Under the pieces are notes generated by a model that was not told the DNA's origin, made no database searches, and saw only the letters and a list, made by a program, of their open reading frames with translations. The translations under genes and the position numbers were made by a program. Of a stretch of 64,000 nucleotides of DNA, positions 47,443 to 59,429 are shown in pieces; position 1 is the first letter of the stretch; every line of letters begins with the position of its first letter. This DNA is from Serpula lacrymans var. lacrymans S7.9. Its lineage: Eukaryota; Basidiomycota; Agaricomycetes; Boletales; Serpulaceae. The stretch covers positions 2,314,907-2,378,906 of the forward strand of contig NW_006763296.1 of the NCBI RefSeq assembly GCF_000218685.1. The letters run 5' to 3'.

Positions 47443-48674
47443 AGTTGATACTTTGTTGCTGTCAGCACCTAAAGAATCATAACCAAAGTTGACTCACATG
47501 TTCACAGGTCAAACAACAGACGGGAAGAAAACTGTGAATTGTGATGCAGACTGGTCCACAATCGGGGTATGATGTGTTGCGTGAATGTACGTCAGTTTTT
47601 ATTCCGTATTTTATATATTATCAACTTGACCATCGTGCGCCCTATCTCTTTCTCCCTTGGCTACTAGCCATCAGAATTTCGCGGGAACTCACGTTCTTAC
47701 ATGTTCTTCCACGTTCCTCCAACGAGATAAGATACGTTATACCCCAAATTCAAGAGGGTGTGATCGTCTTCTTGCCATACATCGTAACTTGGCTGTATCA
47801 AGTGCCTCGCTTCTAGCGTTCATCTAATGAACGCCGTGCGTATATGTATGGTAAAAAAGGGCTCATACGATTAAAATAGGAGCCAAGGTGATGCAGCACG
47901 TTCTAAATCGCGTTCTTTTAAACTCGAGCGTAAAGCTATTTCCACATAAAGCAAAATCTGCATTCTGGCCGGATCGTCAATTCAGTTGACTGAAGTTTCC
48001 AGCACGTATTACGTCTTGCCATCGAGAACTTCCGAGTATACCAACCTGGTGGTCAATTCAGTTGACTGAAGTTTTTAGCACGTATTACGTCTTGACATCG
48101 AGAACTTTCGAATACACCAACCTGGTGGATTTAGTCAACCGTGCCCGACGGACGTGGAGAAAAAACGTTCCAAGACCCTTCTCCAGCAGCGTCATAATAT
48201 TATGCAGAGGAAAAGTACTCCTCAGTAGGTATGTGTTTTCGTTTACTGTTGAATTGCAACTATAAGATTCGTATTCCAGTCTATTTTTTAATAAGTCTCA
48301 CTTCTTCTTAGACATTAGTATCAACAGTGTCACCTCCTTCACTCGTGCTTGGTACTCCTATCGAAAACTCCATCTTAGGTCACCAGGGTCTATGCGCTCT
48401 CGTTGTTATCTAGTCAATGTTCCCATCCCGTCATTATCAAGTTAACTTCTCAGCGCTCGTGGGCACGTTCCATGAGAATCTTTTCGTATCATATCAACCT
48501 CGCATATCCTAAAGGGATCGTTATGGGCCACAGGATCAGAAGCAAGAAATACAGGCCGTATCATCTGAGCCAGCCCTTGACCCAATTGAGCTTTAATCTG
48601 TGCCGCAGGGTACCATAAATACAGCACGCCCTCAAGGCAAAATGACAAGCAACTGCTCCGGATACACTCCAACT
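47443..48674. promoter_or_regulatory. Shared divergent upstream region of the two fusion genes
   Basis: 1.2 kb between the head-to-head starts at 47442 (-) and 48675 (+). It contains a two-copy 76-base tandem repeat (47976-48127). No gene recognised. Co-regulation is inferred from the arrangement. Confidence 0.4.
47976..48127. repeat. Tandem duplication, two 76-base units
   Basis: Copies at 47976-48051 and 48052-48127 differ at only a few positions. Each contains the inverted repeat TTCAGT-TG-ACTGAA, which could be a dimeric protein-binding site. Confidence 0.9.
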
Positions 48675-51600
48675 ATGTCGTTCTCAAACAACTCACAGAT
48701 TTTTCTTATCGCTGGAGGCAATGGGTTTATTGTATGTGCACTGTATGACATCTGACCTATATCGTACCAACTTTTGTCTGCCTAGGGATCCCATGTCGCC
48801 AGAGCTCTTTTTCTACGCGGATACCATGTGCGCATCGCAGATATTAATCCTACCTCTTGCTTTGAGGAGAAAATTTGCAACGAAATGATAGTTGGCAATA
48901 TATGTGACCCGTCATTTTGCGAGCGGATTACCAGAGGTGTCCATACCATACTCCATTTCGCGGCCACAATGGGCGGTATGGGTACTATTCACGAACAAAA
49001 CGATTTCATCATTTATGCTGAGAACTCGACAATGACAATCAACCTCTTGACTGCTGCCGTTCATGCAGGAGCTAAACGCTTCTTCTACGCATCCTCAGCC
49101 TGCGTATATCCAGCCTCTCTACAAGGTCACGGGAAAGCGGATGTGTCCCTCCGAGAATCCGACATCTGGACAAATCCGCCCCCTCAGCCCCAGGGGTTAT
49201 ACGGGTTGGAAAAGCTCGTTTCTGAATTTCTATTGCAGAACGACGCGTCCAAGATGAAAACTCATATCGCGCGCTTTCATAATATATTTGGTCCTCGTGG
49301 TGCATGGTGTAATGGCAGAGAGAAAGTACCCGCTGCATTGATTCGAAAAGCAATAGCCGCTAGCCTCGATACAAATCGCGTTCCGACTTTGGAAGTTTGG
49401 GGAGATGGACAGCAGCGGCGTAGCTTCCTCTTTATAGACGACTGCGTTGACGCGATCCTTCTCTTTCTCAATTCAGATTGCACCGACCCCCTTAACATCG
49501 GGTCAGATCATTCGGTCACCATCAAGCAGCTGGCGAAACTTGCAGTTACATGCGCTGGAATAAGCCCAGAAGCCGTTGAACTGCAATTTCTCGCAGAGTC
49601 AAGACCAGTGGGTGTTGGTTCGCGTAACTCTAACAACGAACTCGTGAAGGCAAAGTTGGGATGGACTCCCAAGGTATCTCTCAAGGAGGGGATGGAGTTG
49701 ACTGCATTATGGATGAGAGCTCAGATGGAGAAGGCGGTGAGAGAAATCAGTAATATTGAACGCAGCGCTCTTCTCGAGAAATTCCACCAAAGCCAAGTGA
49801 TCGATTTGGCAAAAAGCGCTACAACTTTCGCCATTCTCCTTCCTATCACATCTCGTGGGTTAGATTCGCCCAAAGACTGTTTACGCTATCTCCAATCTTT
49901 CGCTCGTTCCTTGGCACGGACCACCTGGCGGGACACTCAAGGACTAGGAGGATCGCAGTATCGCGCAAAAATATATCTTGCCATTGACCACGATGACTAC
50001 TTCCTTCTACGGGTAAACGGGAATGGAGACAATGCTGCTCAGGCGACCCTGTATGCAGAAGGAGTCGGAGATATTACCACCATCATTTGTGATGTCCCTA
50101 AAGGTCATGTCTGCACTATTTGGAAACAGTGTGCAAGGCGTGCATGGGAGGATGGGTGTGATTATTTTGTACTTATGGGGGACGACGTAGAGTTAGGTGA
50201 CGAAGGTTGGATGAGGGATGCACATGCCGCGTTTGCTACAATGGCGAAGGTCGAAGGTGTCCCACACGGTTTCGGGTGTGTCGCCTTCACCGACACCACT
50301 TTCCCTGGTATGCCAACTTTTCCGATCATTCATCGGACGCATATGGATATTTTTGGTGGTGAAGTTATACCCGACATTTTTATCAACCAAGACGGTGATC
50401 CATTCTTGTTCCAACTCTACAGGCGATGGGGATGTTCTCGCATGTTTCCCTGTAGGATTTCCAATCTGGTGGGGGGCAGCGTCAATGCGCGCTATCGGCA
50501 GCAATATGCCTCTGACTGGACTTTCGAGCCTCTCAACAAGGCGACCGATGCAGTCGAAGCATGGCTTGCAGGAGTATATCCAAGCGTCGAACGGAAGCTA
50601 ACGATTGATGTCGTCATTCCTTGCTATCGCGTTCAGCTACCATTCTTAGAAACCATCTTGGCTCTTCAACCATCCCCTACTTGTACGGTGATGTTCATCG
50701 TCATCGTCGACAATCCCCAGTCGCCAAATATATTTGAATTAGAGTCCAAGTATGCACATCGGCCTGATGTTCGCATTCGCGTAAACTCGGAAAATCTGGG
50801 TGCTTCAGCATCTCGAAACAGAGGCATGAAAGAGTCGTCAGCTGAATGGATTCACTTCTTAGATGACGACGTGACCCCGCAGGAAGATCTTCTTATCGAA
50901 GCAGAGAAAATCATCCGAGCACACCCCAAAGCTGCTGGCTTCGTCGGAAACGCCCAGTTCCCTCCTGCGACCACTATTTTCACCAACGCTGTGCACCTGG
51001 CCGGTGTAACGTACTTCTGGGATATAGCAACAAAGATGAAAGAGGATATGCCTTGGGGCGTTACTGCGAATATTATCTCTCGTCGAGTTCAAGATGGTAT
51101 CGAGTACGACATGAAGTTCCCGAAGACGGGTGGTGGCGAAGACATTGATTTTTGTCGCAAGAAACGGGACTTTATTGTGGCTCAAGGAGGCGAAGGATTC
51201 CGGGCCGCTCCTGATGTCATTGTCACTCATCCTTGGTGGAACGCTGGGAAGAGATCTTACTGGCGATACTATATGTGGTCAATAGGTGACGGTAGACTGG
51301 TCAAACTCTATCCGGAGCATACGTACTTCGATCATGCCCCAAATAGTTCCGAAATACTGCTGATCAGTGCGATGCTGGCTAGCATTGGGGCGGCTGAGTA
51401 CTTGGGTGGTAAAAGCCACACTCTGCTGCTGTTTGCAATCAAACTCGTAATTGCCACCATCATTGCGAACACAACGCACGACTTGTATAGGCATCTGTGG
51501 AGAGATGCAGAGAGAAACAAGGCCATCAAGTCGACCGCCTCAAGATTTCAGTGGTTTATGGCAGCGTTCGAAAGTTCATTTATTAGAATGGCAAGTGAAG

Positions 51601-51776
51601 CTGGGAGGTCATTCGGGATGGTTGAGCGAGGGGAGTTGTTACTACTTGGAAAGAGATTCGACTGGTTCACTGGTCGAGCTGGGGGTGGTCCTCGACGTGA
51701 GGAAAGGATGAATTCGCGTCAGCGTTTGACGCTGATTGTTATAGTCGTATTTACACTCTGCTATGTGTCCTTCTAA
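48675..51776 (+). CDS. Fusion: GDP-mannose 3,5-epimerase-like domain with two glycosyltransferase domains
   Basis: 1015 residues in two exons (48675-48731 and 48786-51776). Residues 1 to about 340 form an extended-SDR sugar epimerase whose best match in my knowledge is plant/bacterial GDP-mannose 3,5-epimerase: Rossmann GGNGFIGSH, AATMGGMGTIHEQN, FYASSACVYP (Cys125), YGLEK (Tyr158/Lys162) and NGREKVPAA (Lys199, equivalent to a GME catalytic lysine). Residues about 355-610 are a GT-A-like domain with YFVLMGDDVEL near 480. Residues about 620-870 are a GT2 family domain: TIDVVIPCYRV, ENLGASASRNRGM, HFLDDDVTP near 709 and TGGGEDIDFC near 800. The C-terminus has hydrophobic segments (LLLFAIKLVIATIIANTT and a terminal LTLIVIVVFTLCYVSF), so it is probably membrane-attached. 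The first exon is needed to complete the nucleotide-binding loop, which fixes the start. Confidence 0.88.
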
Positions 51777-52514
51777 TTGAATCACGTCCACACCGTATAA
51801 TCGGAATTCTTTTTGTAATTCCACTGTGTCATCTATTCAGGTCATTTCTGACAGCGAACACGGGAAACCGGTGAAACAAGAGCAATGAGGAGATGAAACA
51901 TAGGTAAGGACGACAGGCCATGATATTTGGGAGTTGAGCTATGTCCGAGTGCTGTGAACTTGAACTGGTAGCCGCTGAGTCGCAGTTCAAAATATGACCG
52001 TGCCACGGCGCTGATGGTTCCAAGTACAACCATCACGCATCTTACGGAACCGCGAGGTTCCTAGCTCTCAGGCTGAAATACTTACATTTCCACTCAGTAT
52101 GCGATGCTCCCCACTTTAACAGACTCCCTATGGAGATTCTGTCTCAGTTCCATTGCCTGGCCAATGCAAAAGCTGGCCGACCACGAGGGTATCGAGTTTT
52201 ATGGCTTTCCGACTCGGAGTCCACATCATCTCGTTTGAGAAAGATCCTTTACTGGTGATCCACGTCGAATTCTCAACCTCACCATCCTGGCGCGAAAATA
52301 CAATACAGAACACAACCCCAAAGGTAAGAATGGAATTCGTCCGTGATACGTTTGATCAGAAGCTGGCACTGGACATCGGTATATGACTCACATCAGAAAT
52401 GTCGATTTTGTCAGTGCAATGCCCTGTTGACTCGAAGGACAGCACTTGTTTGCAGACTGGCTGCGGTATCGATGCCGCGCGTTAGATCGGCACGCGATAC
52501 TAGTAATTAGAACC
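51777..52514. other. Intergenic
   Basis: Nothing recognised apart from short antisense frames. Confidence 0.4.
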
Positions 52515-52522
52515 TATATAAA
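52515..52522 (+). promoter_or_regulatory. TATA box
   Basis: TATATAAA, about 130 bases before the ATG at 52648, consistent with a promoter for the small reading frame there. Confidence 0.35.
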
Positions 52523-52647
52523 AGCTACCCTGTTGTCCGAAGGATAGCAATGTCCAGTCCAAAAGAAGATTAATCAAGCTACAATCTCATTATAATTTCT
52601 GTTTTTCTATTCGCCTCCTTACCGCGATTTACACCACCACGTCGCCA

Positions 52648-52891
52648 ATGGATCTCGTGACGACCTTTATCGACCTATTCTTGGACCCTAGAGCGAGGGA
52701 GGGCCAAGTTCGAAGGCGAAATTGCTGGCATAGATTACTTTTGCGCCTACGTTGCTGCAGGAGATCAGCTTACGTGCAACGCGTTCATATTTGAGGTGAG
52801 CTCATGCCAATCTATGGCTCGATAGGCCACACTAATCTTCGTGCAACAGGATATACCACAGTTTTGCAAGGACAACTGCTTGGAGATCTAA
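52648..52891 (+). pseudogene. Possible small cysteine-bearing protein gene, frame broken
   Basis: A TATA box is followed by ATG at 52648 (MDLVTTFIDLFLDPRAR). The stretch that looks like protein (FEGEIAGIDYFCAYVAAGD, then an intron with GTGAGC and CAG ends, then DIPQFCKDNCLEI and TAA at 52889-52891) is one base out of phase with that ATG, and I could not find an intron that reconciles them. Four cysteines lie in the downstream part. Either the start is elsewhere, a base is missing near 52690, or this is chance. Low confidence. Confidence 0.25.
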
Positions 52892-53352
52892 GAAGATTCT
52901 TTATCTTATTGAACACTAATTATCTTATTAACCGTTGGGTGATATATTATATCAATGCAGTCATCTGCTAAGTTCATCTTGCTACATATCTTCCATGTAT
53001 AATTGTTTCAGAGGTCGTGTATAGAGAAGCTAGGCCTTCTTATTTTGCATAGTATTTTATATATTACTAGTTGTTGTATTTCTTGGTCATCCCTTAACAT
53101 ATTATTCAGTTCAATTGCCCTGTATGGCCGAAGTGAAGAAATTATGAAAGATAGAAACCTGGATAGTAGTATGAGATACCGCTATATATCTAGGAGGACT
53201 GAGTAAGCTCCAGAAAATGGGTTCATGGAGCTTGCAACACAACTTGACTTTATTGTGAAATATACGGAGCTTGGGCCTGTTGATCACAGACATAAGTACT
53301 AAGACATCAAGTGCTGTGTTCAGTGAGACGGTAATTGCAGAAACACCGAGAA

Positions 53353-55180
53353 CTAAACTACGGAAGAAGGCGCCGCCCGTGGAGGGGGATTTATTTTGTT
53401 CTCGAGCTCTAGCATATCGCAAAAAGCAGTCGTCTGCGGGTTTGTATACCATGGAGCTAAATATTCATCAACAGAAACACATGGTCGTGATTCAAGCATC
53501 TACTTACGTTGCTGGTTTTTTGCCGGGCCCTCACTTCCTGGACCAGGCGCAGTCTGGACAAAGACTTGACATGACTCGACTTCTCGCAGATCGCTGGTTT
53601 CGCCTTCTTCTGTGCTCGATATGTGTGCTTTAACCCATGACAGTTCTTCGGCAACTTGTGCTCGTGCAGCTGCCTCTTCTGGGTAGACAGCTTGTCGACG
53701 GGACATGGAGAAGTACGGATGGAATGCACGTATGATGGCAAGCCACTCAGGATCAAAAGTGAGAGTGGGGCGACGGCGCTGTCCGTCGGTGGCAGGTGGT
53801 AATGAATCAGAAGAAGCGGGAAAGTCCATCACCTACATAACAAATCTGCGTAAGCAAGTGACGCGGAAGAAAAAGGTATGCAGCGTACTTCGAGAAACTC
53901 CCTACGAGGAAGGCACTTGTCGAGTGCTAAGAATCTCGTTTCAGACGGTTGGGGGACAGGTGGCGGAGGGGCAACGACTCCTTCTTCTTCGTCTTCCAGC
54001 GTGATTTCATCAGGGTTAAGAGGACCAGTCGTGGATATCGACGATTCTGCCATTGTTGACGACTCAACGCCATCGGGCTTCTTCGTATCAAGACCATCTT
54101 CCTCAAATTCATCTATCACTATTTCATCAGGATTCTCGCCTTGAGCGGGTGAAGGGGATATACTTCCATTTGCGGCGGACGTTGCCTGGTGATGGGTGAC
54201 TACAGCCTCAAATCTGACATGCAAATGCGCAGCAAACCACCACGACGGTCTCAAGGTATGCAACAATCCCATTAACGGAGGTGAGCCCAAACTGCCTGTA
54301 CTGATGTCCTGTCTGAAAAAGGGTTTGCGGCGTAGGAGGAGGGGTAAGTCGCCATGCTGTTCGATAGACTGTGGCCAGTCGTGAGATAGGAATATATCTG
54401 GCGATGAAAGCTGTTTTTTTAAAACGTGTCAGTCAATTTAAAATTTGCCAAACCATGGGAATTACGCACGAGGGAAAGTCGACGAATGTTGTATTCGCGG
54501 ATGTGGTAGATGCTTCGCATTGAGCTGTGGTCGTAAGGCATTTGCTCATAATGCCCTGAATGTCAATTGATGAGGCTGAGATCTATAGGAGAACAATATG
54601 ATTGTACCTTGATGAAAATCATTTCCCTTAAAAATACCCGATGCTCCTGCTATGCGAACGCCATCTACCTGAACGCAGCCTGCATGGCCAAGGAAATAGA
54701 TGTTTGGAGCAAGCCATCCTCCATGGTACCTACCATATAGATTCAGCTTGACGAGAGACGAGATTAATTATGCTAATATACAGTTCCCAGAGATAATTTG
54801 AAGCCTCGTGGTTTCCACCGATGACAATAGTAAGGACGGGCGCTTTTTTCTCGCCAGTATAGTATCTGGAAGCATACGAGTCATAGAACGAACTCGATAT
54901 AGCTAGATGAGAAGCATAACTACCTATAAAACTCTCCCAGTTGCCTGTATTTTGGAGGCACTGCCATGCACTGAAGATCGGAGTGATTCCGGATGGCCTG
55001 GAAGTCGCCGCAAATGAGCAGAAGGTCAACGACATAGTTGTTTTTCTTTTCAAGAAACTCTATATGCTTGTAGATGGCATCGAGCGCCCCATGGCAGCAT
55101 CCTTCGATTGCAATCTATATGTTTCACAGCCTCAACGTTTTGAAAACATGGCCGCAAGACAAAGATTCACTCACCTTCAT
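53353..55180 (-). CDS. DBR1: Lariat debranching enzyme DBR1
   Basis: Cleaves the 2'-5' branch of excised intron lariats in the nucleus. The first exon is only M-K (ATG at 55180), spliced to [15 protein letters not shown]. Metal-ligand motifs of the metallophosphoesterase fold are all visible: [51 protein letters not shown] and [10 protein letters not shown]. An acidic linker ([29 protein letters not shown]) leads into the DBR1 C-terminal domain ([38 protein letters not shown]). The last exon encodes [20 protein letters not shown] and ends at TAG 53353-53355. Frames are intact throughout. In an intron-dense genome this enzyme would be expected to matter. Confidence 0.93.
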
Positions 55181-56354
55181 TCTGGATACTTTTTGGGAAT
55201 AAGTTGTCAGCTACATCAACAAAGAGCATTTCTCCAGCGATCTATGTGATTCATCCTTTTGAACGTAAGACTCACTATTAGTACAAACTCTATGTAGATG
55301 TAATAGAGATGAGATTCAGATGGAAGCAGCTTGAATACATTTCAGAATGCATTCAGCATGGTTCGAACGCTAGCTCACAAGTCATCGCGGAGATAGAATT
55401 CTTGCACTACCTCTTTGCTTGAACCGTTCAACAGAAGTAGTCTTCAAGTCCATCCCATACCTGATATTAGCTGCTCTTGACCTACGCTGCACAATGCTAC
55501 CTCAGTTCCATTGATTCAAATTCTCCAAGGTTCAAACAGCAAATCTAAGGCGAAAGTTCATGCTATTCAGTGGTGGATGGTCAATTTGAATTCAATTGAA
55601 AGATGCAGTAGGACCTCACGCCAGCGCTGCTATTATCAGGAAACTCGAGGGCCGCCAAATCAACGCGTTGGAGGAACAAATGTCGATCTATGGAACAACT
55701 GATGTTGTCGACAATGACTCGAACCCATTCGAAAAAGCTTCTGTACATCAAGCTCGGGGCAGTAGTCGCATATGGGTTGAAAACATCAAACACTGTCTAC
55801 ACAAAATATCGCAGCTCTTGTAATCAATGGGTGTCGCCTAATGTCCTGTTTCTAGGACATATCAAGGGGCAATGGTTAAATTTGTGATCTACCTCACACC
55901 GAAGGCTTGGCGTCACTGCGATAGGATTTCGGAGCATCTCAAGCGATTTACACAACTCTCCTCATCCCAGATCCCCCTGTGTTTATATTTCTCTTTCAGG
56001 CTCGCATAGACTCCCTCAGCACATTGCCAAAGTATGACTAGATTCATTGCTGTATCCTTCCCGTACTAATGTATTCTATGTATTCGGACTACAGATTTCT
56101 CGTCACAGTAAACACTATTTCTGAAGATATAGTCAGTTATAGCACGTTTGCTTTTGCTTTTGCCTTTCTAATCATCGTTCGACACTTTCTTTCTTTTGTC
56201 TAACCTTTTTCTTGATCTAAACAACTTTAAAACAGATAGCACTGTCATCTAAAACAAGTCTACGTTTGGGACGGCTGCTACACATGACCGTGGTACACTA
56301 GTCTCTCGTCTATGCTGCATCGTATATATCTCGAGGAACGTATACTAATAATCG
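55181..56354. other. Intergenic, nothing recognised
   Basis: A 75-codon plus-strand frame at 55596-55823 looks slightly protein-like, but has no domain and no splice partners. Left unannotated. Confidence 0.4.
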
Positions 56355-58882
56355 TCAAGCACTGGTACTAGATCGCTCCTTTTTAACACCAACACCAAAT
56401 GTATCTTTCAGCAACCCTCGACCGATATCTGACATGGCATTTCGACTTTCCCAAAGAGGCAAAACAGACGTGATGAATGCTGCAACAAACAGCCATATCA
56501 CACATATGATCACCCAAGCTTTGAAGAACGTCAACGAAAAAATATAGTGAGAAAGGAACATTGGAATTGGGATGAGCTGCGTATGACGTTAGCCATTTTT
56601 GGTATCTCAGAAAAGAATGAATGCGCCTCACGAAGATGACGATAAAGGTCATAATGGACGTAGCCCACGTTGCGACTCTTAAGGATTTCTTCAGCATCTC
56701 GTAGTCCTCGGGATACTCGCTGATAGAGGTATCTTCCTTGATGGAGGATACACGAGTTGTCGATTGCGATTTCTCCTTCTTTTCGTCAATTGGTGTGGGA
56801 GGTTCTTCTCCATTTGCTCCATTTGCTATCAGAGCGGCAGGTCCACCAGGTACGATACGTTTCTTATCCAGGTCCCGGCCCCGCGGATTTATCTTCTTCG
56901 TCTCCGACCAGTCAAATTCATTATCAGGATTGATCAAGGTGATGATAATGGATATCAGAGCGCCTGAACAGCATGCTCCCATATTACCCGCCAAATTGGG
57001 GTACATATTACCTACCGAGGAGTGGCCCAAAAAGTCAGCAACAGGATTATACAGCAGCTCTCGATGGAAAACTGACCAGTCGTTTCGATCGTCACCTCTC
57101 CATAGTACGTCTTGGCGACGACAAGCCAACAGGTTATGCCGACAACAAGACCACCCAATGCTCCACCGATGGCAGCAGCCCGAGTCTGTTTACGCCAGAC
57201 TACACTGAATATGATAGGACCTACAGCACCTGTGAACAAAGTTCCAGAGAAGAGGAAGAGCCAGTTCAAAGAGATCCCGATCCCATTCCACAACGACGCG
57301 ACGCAGGACATGATAATGGCCCAAATACCAACCATAACATGTGACACACGTATAAGTGCCTCTGGAGATGCCTAATAATATGGCTCAGGAATCTAGATCA
57401 GGAGAGACATGAATGCAACATACGTCTGGCTTAAAGTGAATTTGGTAAAGGTCAAACGTTAAGATGGATGAGGTAGCTATCATTTCAGAAGATGCCGCCG
57501 AAGTGACAGCCATGAATAAGAGAATCAGCTAAACAACCAGATGCAATTAACAGATGAGAGTAAGCGGCTTTACGTGGTACTGACCATTGCAGCGGCACCT
57601 CCGCTGCCTAAAAGTGCAACTACTCCAGCTGGTGCTGCAAGACCGGCATCAGTTTGAGCCAAGGAGAGACCGCCAGGATATGGGAAACTTGGGTCTATAA
57701 ATGAGAACTTGAACTTTTAAAGCTTGCTCGATAGTACAATAGTAAAGACTTCAGCTTACGGTTGGCCAAGGCAACGGCTGAAAGACCCATAATAGTCGAA
57801 AACGTTAAAGGCACAGCAAACCAAGCCACCCCGCCCAAGAGGTAAGCGCGAACCGCTGTCTTTGCCTCCGAAGCAATAGCCCTCTGCCAATATCCCTGAA
57901 TTCATCTGTTGAGCCGAGGGCAATATTGCTAATATCGATATGATACGTACCTGATCCAGCATCACCGTACCAAACCCGCCAGTTATCTGAATTATCATAA
58001 ACATAAGCCCGTCTGGAGAGCAATTTCAATGAATACGTCTCATAACACTTTTCAAGCGATAGCTCACAGTTAGATTTCAGCGTCAAGTACGAGCCATCTT
58101 GATTTCCAGATACAGGACGCTCCGCACTTGCTTGCTGAAGGAGACGGTACATCCCATCGAAGCCACCGATGAGGTCAGCCTCAGCGTAGGTATAGAAGAA
58201 GAAGTAGAGTATGATGATCATGAGTATGAGTGTATGTGAGTAGTCACCTGTGGAGCACATTAAAGAATATTTCAAGCCAAGACATAATATGAAACTTACA
58301 TAGAAATGTTGCACGCAGACCCCCGAGGATCACATAAATAACAACACCCAATGGGATGAGGAAATTTGCTGCATAGATGTTCATGCCAGTAAATGCATTC
58401 ACAACTGCACTACCGCCCAACAAAAGCATACTCGACACTATCAGATTTGTCACGAGCCCGAAAGTGGCGAATATGAAGTGTGCTGTGTTTCCATAACGAG
58501 CGTGGACGATCTCGAGGTATGTATGACAGTAGGGCGCAATCATCTTCACGCGGACCGAGAGGATCGACATGACGAAAATCTGGATGGTTGCGCCTGCAGC
58601 GTAGTAGTAGCCTCCACAAAGTCCATATTCATACGTTACAGTCGAGCTCTGAAGGAGAGTAGCAGCCCAAGTCCAAGCTGATACGATACCCGAAGCTATC
58701 AGTCCAGGTTTGACTGAACGGGAAGCGGTATTGAATTCCTCCGAAGTGGCTATCTTATAGCTTGTGTATCTGTTTTGCAAGGTAGAGAGACCCATCATGA
58801 TAAGAGCGAAAACAAAACCGATTCCGAGGACGACGCCATAGCCTATTCCTTGGGTCAATACTTGGGAGCCTTCCGTAGACAT
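56355..58882 (-). CDS. DUR3: Urea active transporter DUR3, copy 2 (intact)
   Basis: A sodium:solute symporter family protein for high-affinity urea uptake at the plasma membrane, feeding intracellular urea breakdown to ammonia. The spliced length is about 690 residues with roughly 15 hydrophobic segments. Recognisable parts in order: MSTEGSQVLTQGIGYGVVLG, TLQNRYTSYKIATSEEFNTA (the SSS loop), AWTWAATLLQSSTVTYEYGL, MIAPYCHTYLEIVHARYG, GYWQRAIASEAKTAVRAYLL, FPYPGGLSLAQTDAGLAAPA, LNWLFLFSGTLFTGAVGPII and a cytoplasmic linker (PTPIDEKKEKSQSTTRVSSI). The last exon ends VGVKKERSSTSA at 56355. Eight introns match copy 1 in position where copy 1 is visible. No frameshift. Start at 58882. GATAAG sites lie upstream. 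Confidence 0.93.
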
Positions 58883-58988
58883 TATAGAAACGAAAGATAG
58901 CTGAGGGGGTTTGAAGGCATTGAGATATAATCGAGGGGAAGGCTTATGACCAGGTTCTGACGTGCCTATCGACTGAATACACAGGAGA

Positions 58989-59429
58989 GATAAGCGGAGG
59001 ACAGTCGTGGACACTTTGTGATCGCATCATCCTCTCCGCTGGAGAAGATATCTTTGGAACCGAATAAAATCTTCAACCGGAGCGCTCATGGAGTCTGATG
59101 CCAACAGAATAGAAGATGAGTATACTATTCCAGCGTATTAGAAGTTGGTCGTGACTAACCATGTGCATTTACAGCAATGGCTTGACTAGTACTGACTTAG
59201 TGACTAGTATACGTCGTTGGTTGATTCGCACTCTTCGATACTGATTCTCCGAGTCATCTCTGACGACCAAAAGCCCTCTGACATATCTTTGGCAATAAGC
59301 CAGCCCCTGGATCTGACATATCCCAAGCGGTGGCCGCTGTCGTGTGACGATGTTAACGTTAGCATGATATGAGCAGGACGCACAGTTGCAGAGATAAGCC
59401 TCGACGACATGAGAGAGTTTGCAGATAAG
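58989..59429. promoter_or_regulatory. GATAAG sites upstream of DUR3 copy 2
   Basis: GATAAG at 58989-58994, 59393-59398 and 59424-59429, all on the plus strand and within 550 bases of the start at 58882. Core sites for AreA/Nit2-type nitrogen GATA factors; the role is inferred. Confidence 0.45.

Noticed and set aside
55596..55823. 75-codon plus-strand ORF
   Set aside because: No homology recognised, no flanking exons, and overlapping alternatives in other frames.
1..58882. DUR3 duplication as an uncollapsed haplotype
   Set aside because: The genes between and beside the copies are single in the window; allelic duplication would repeat them too.
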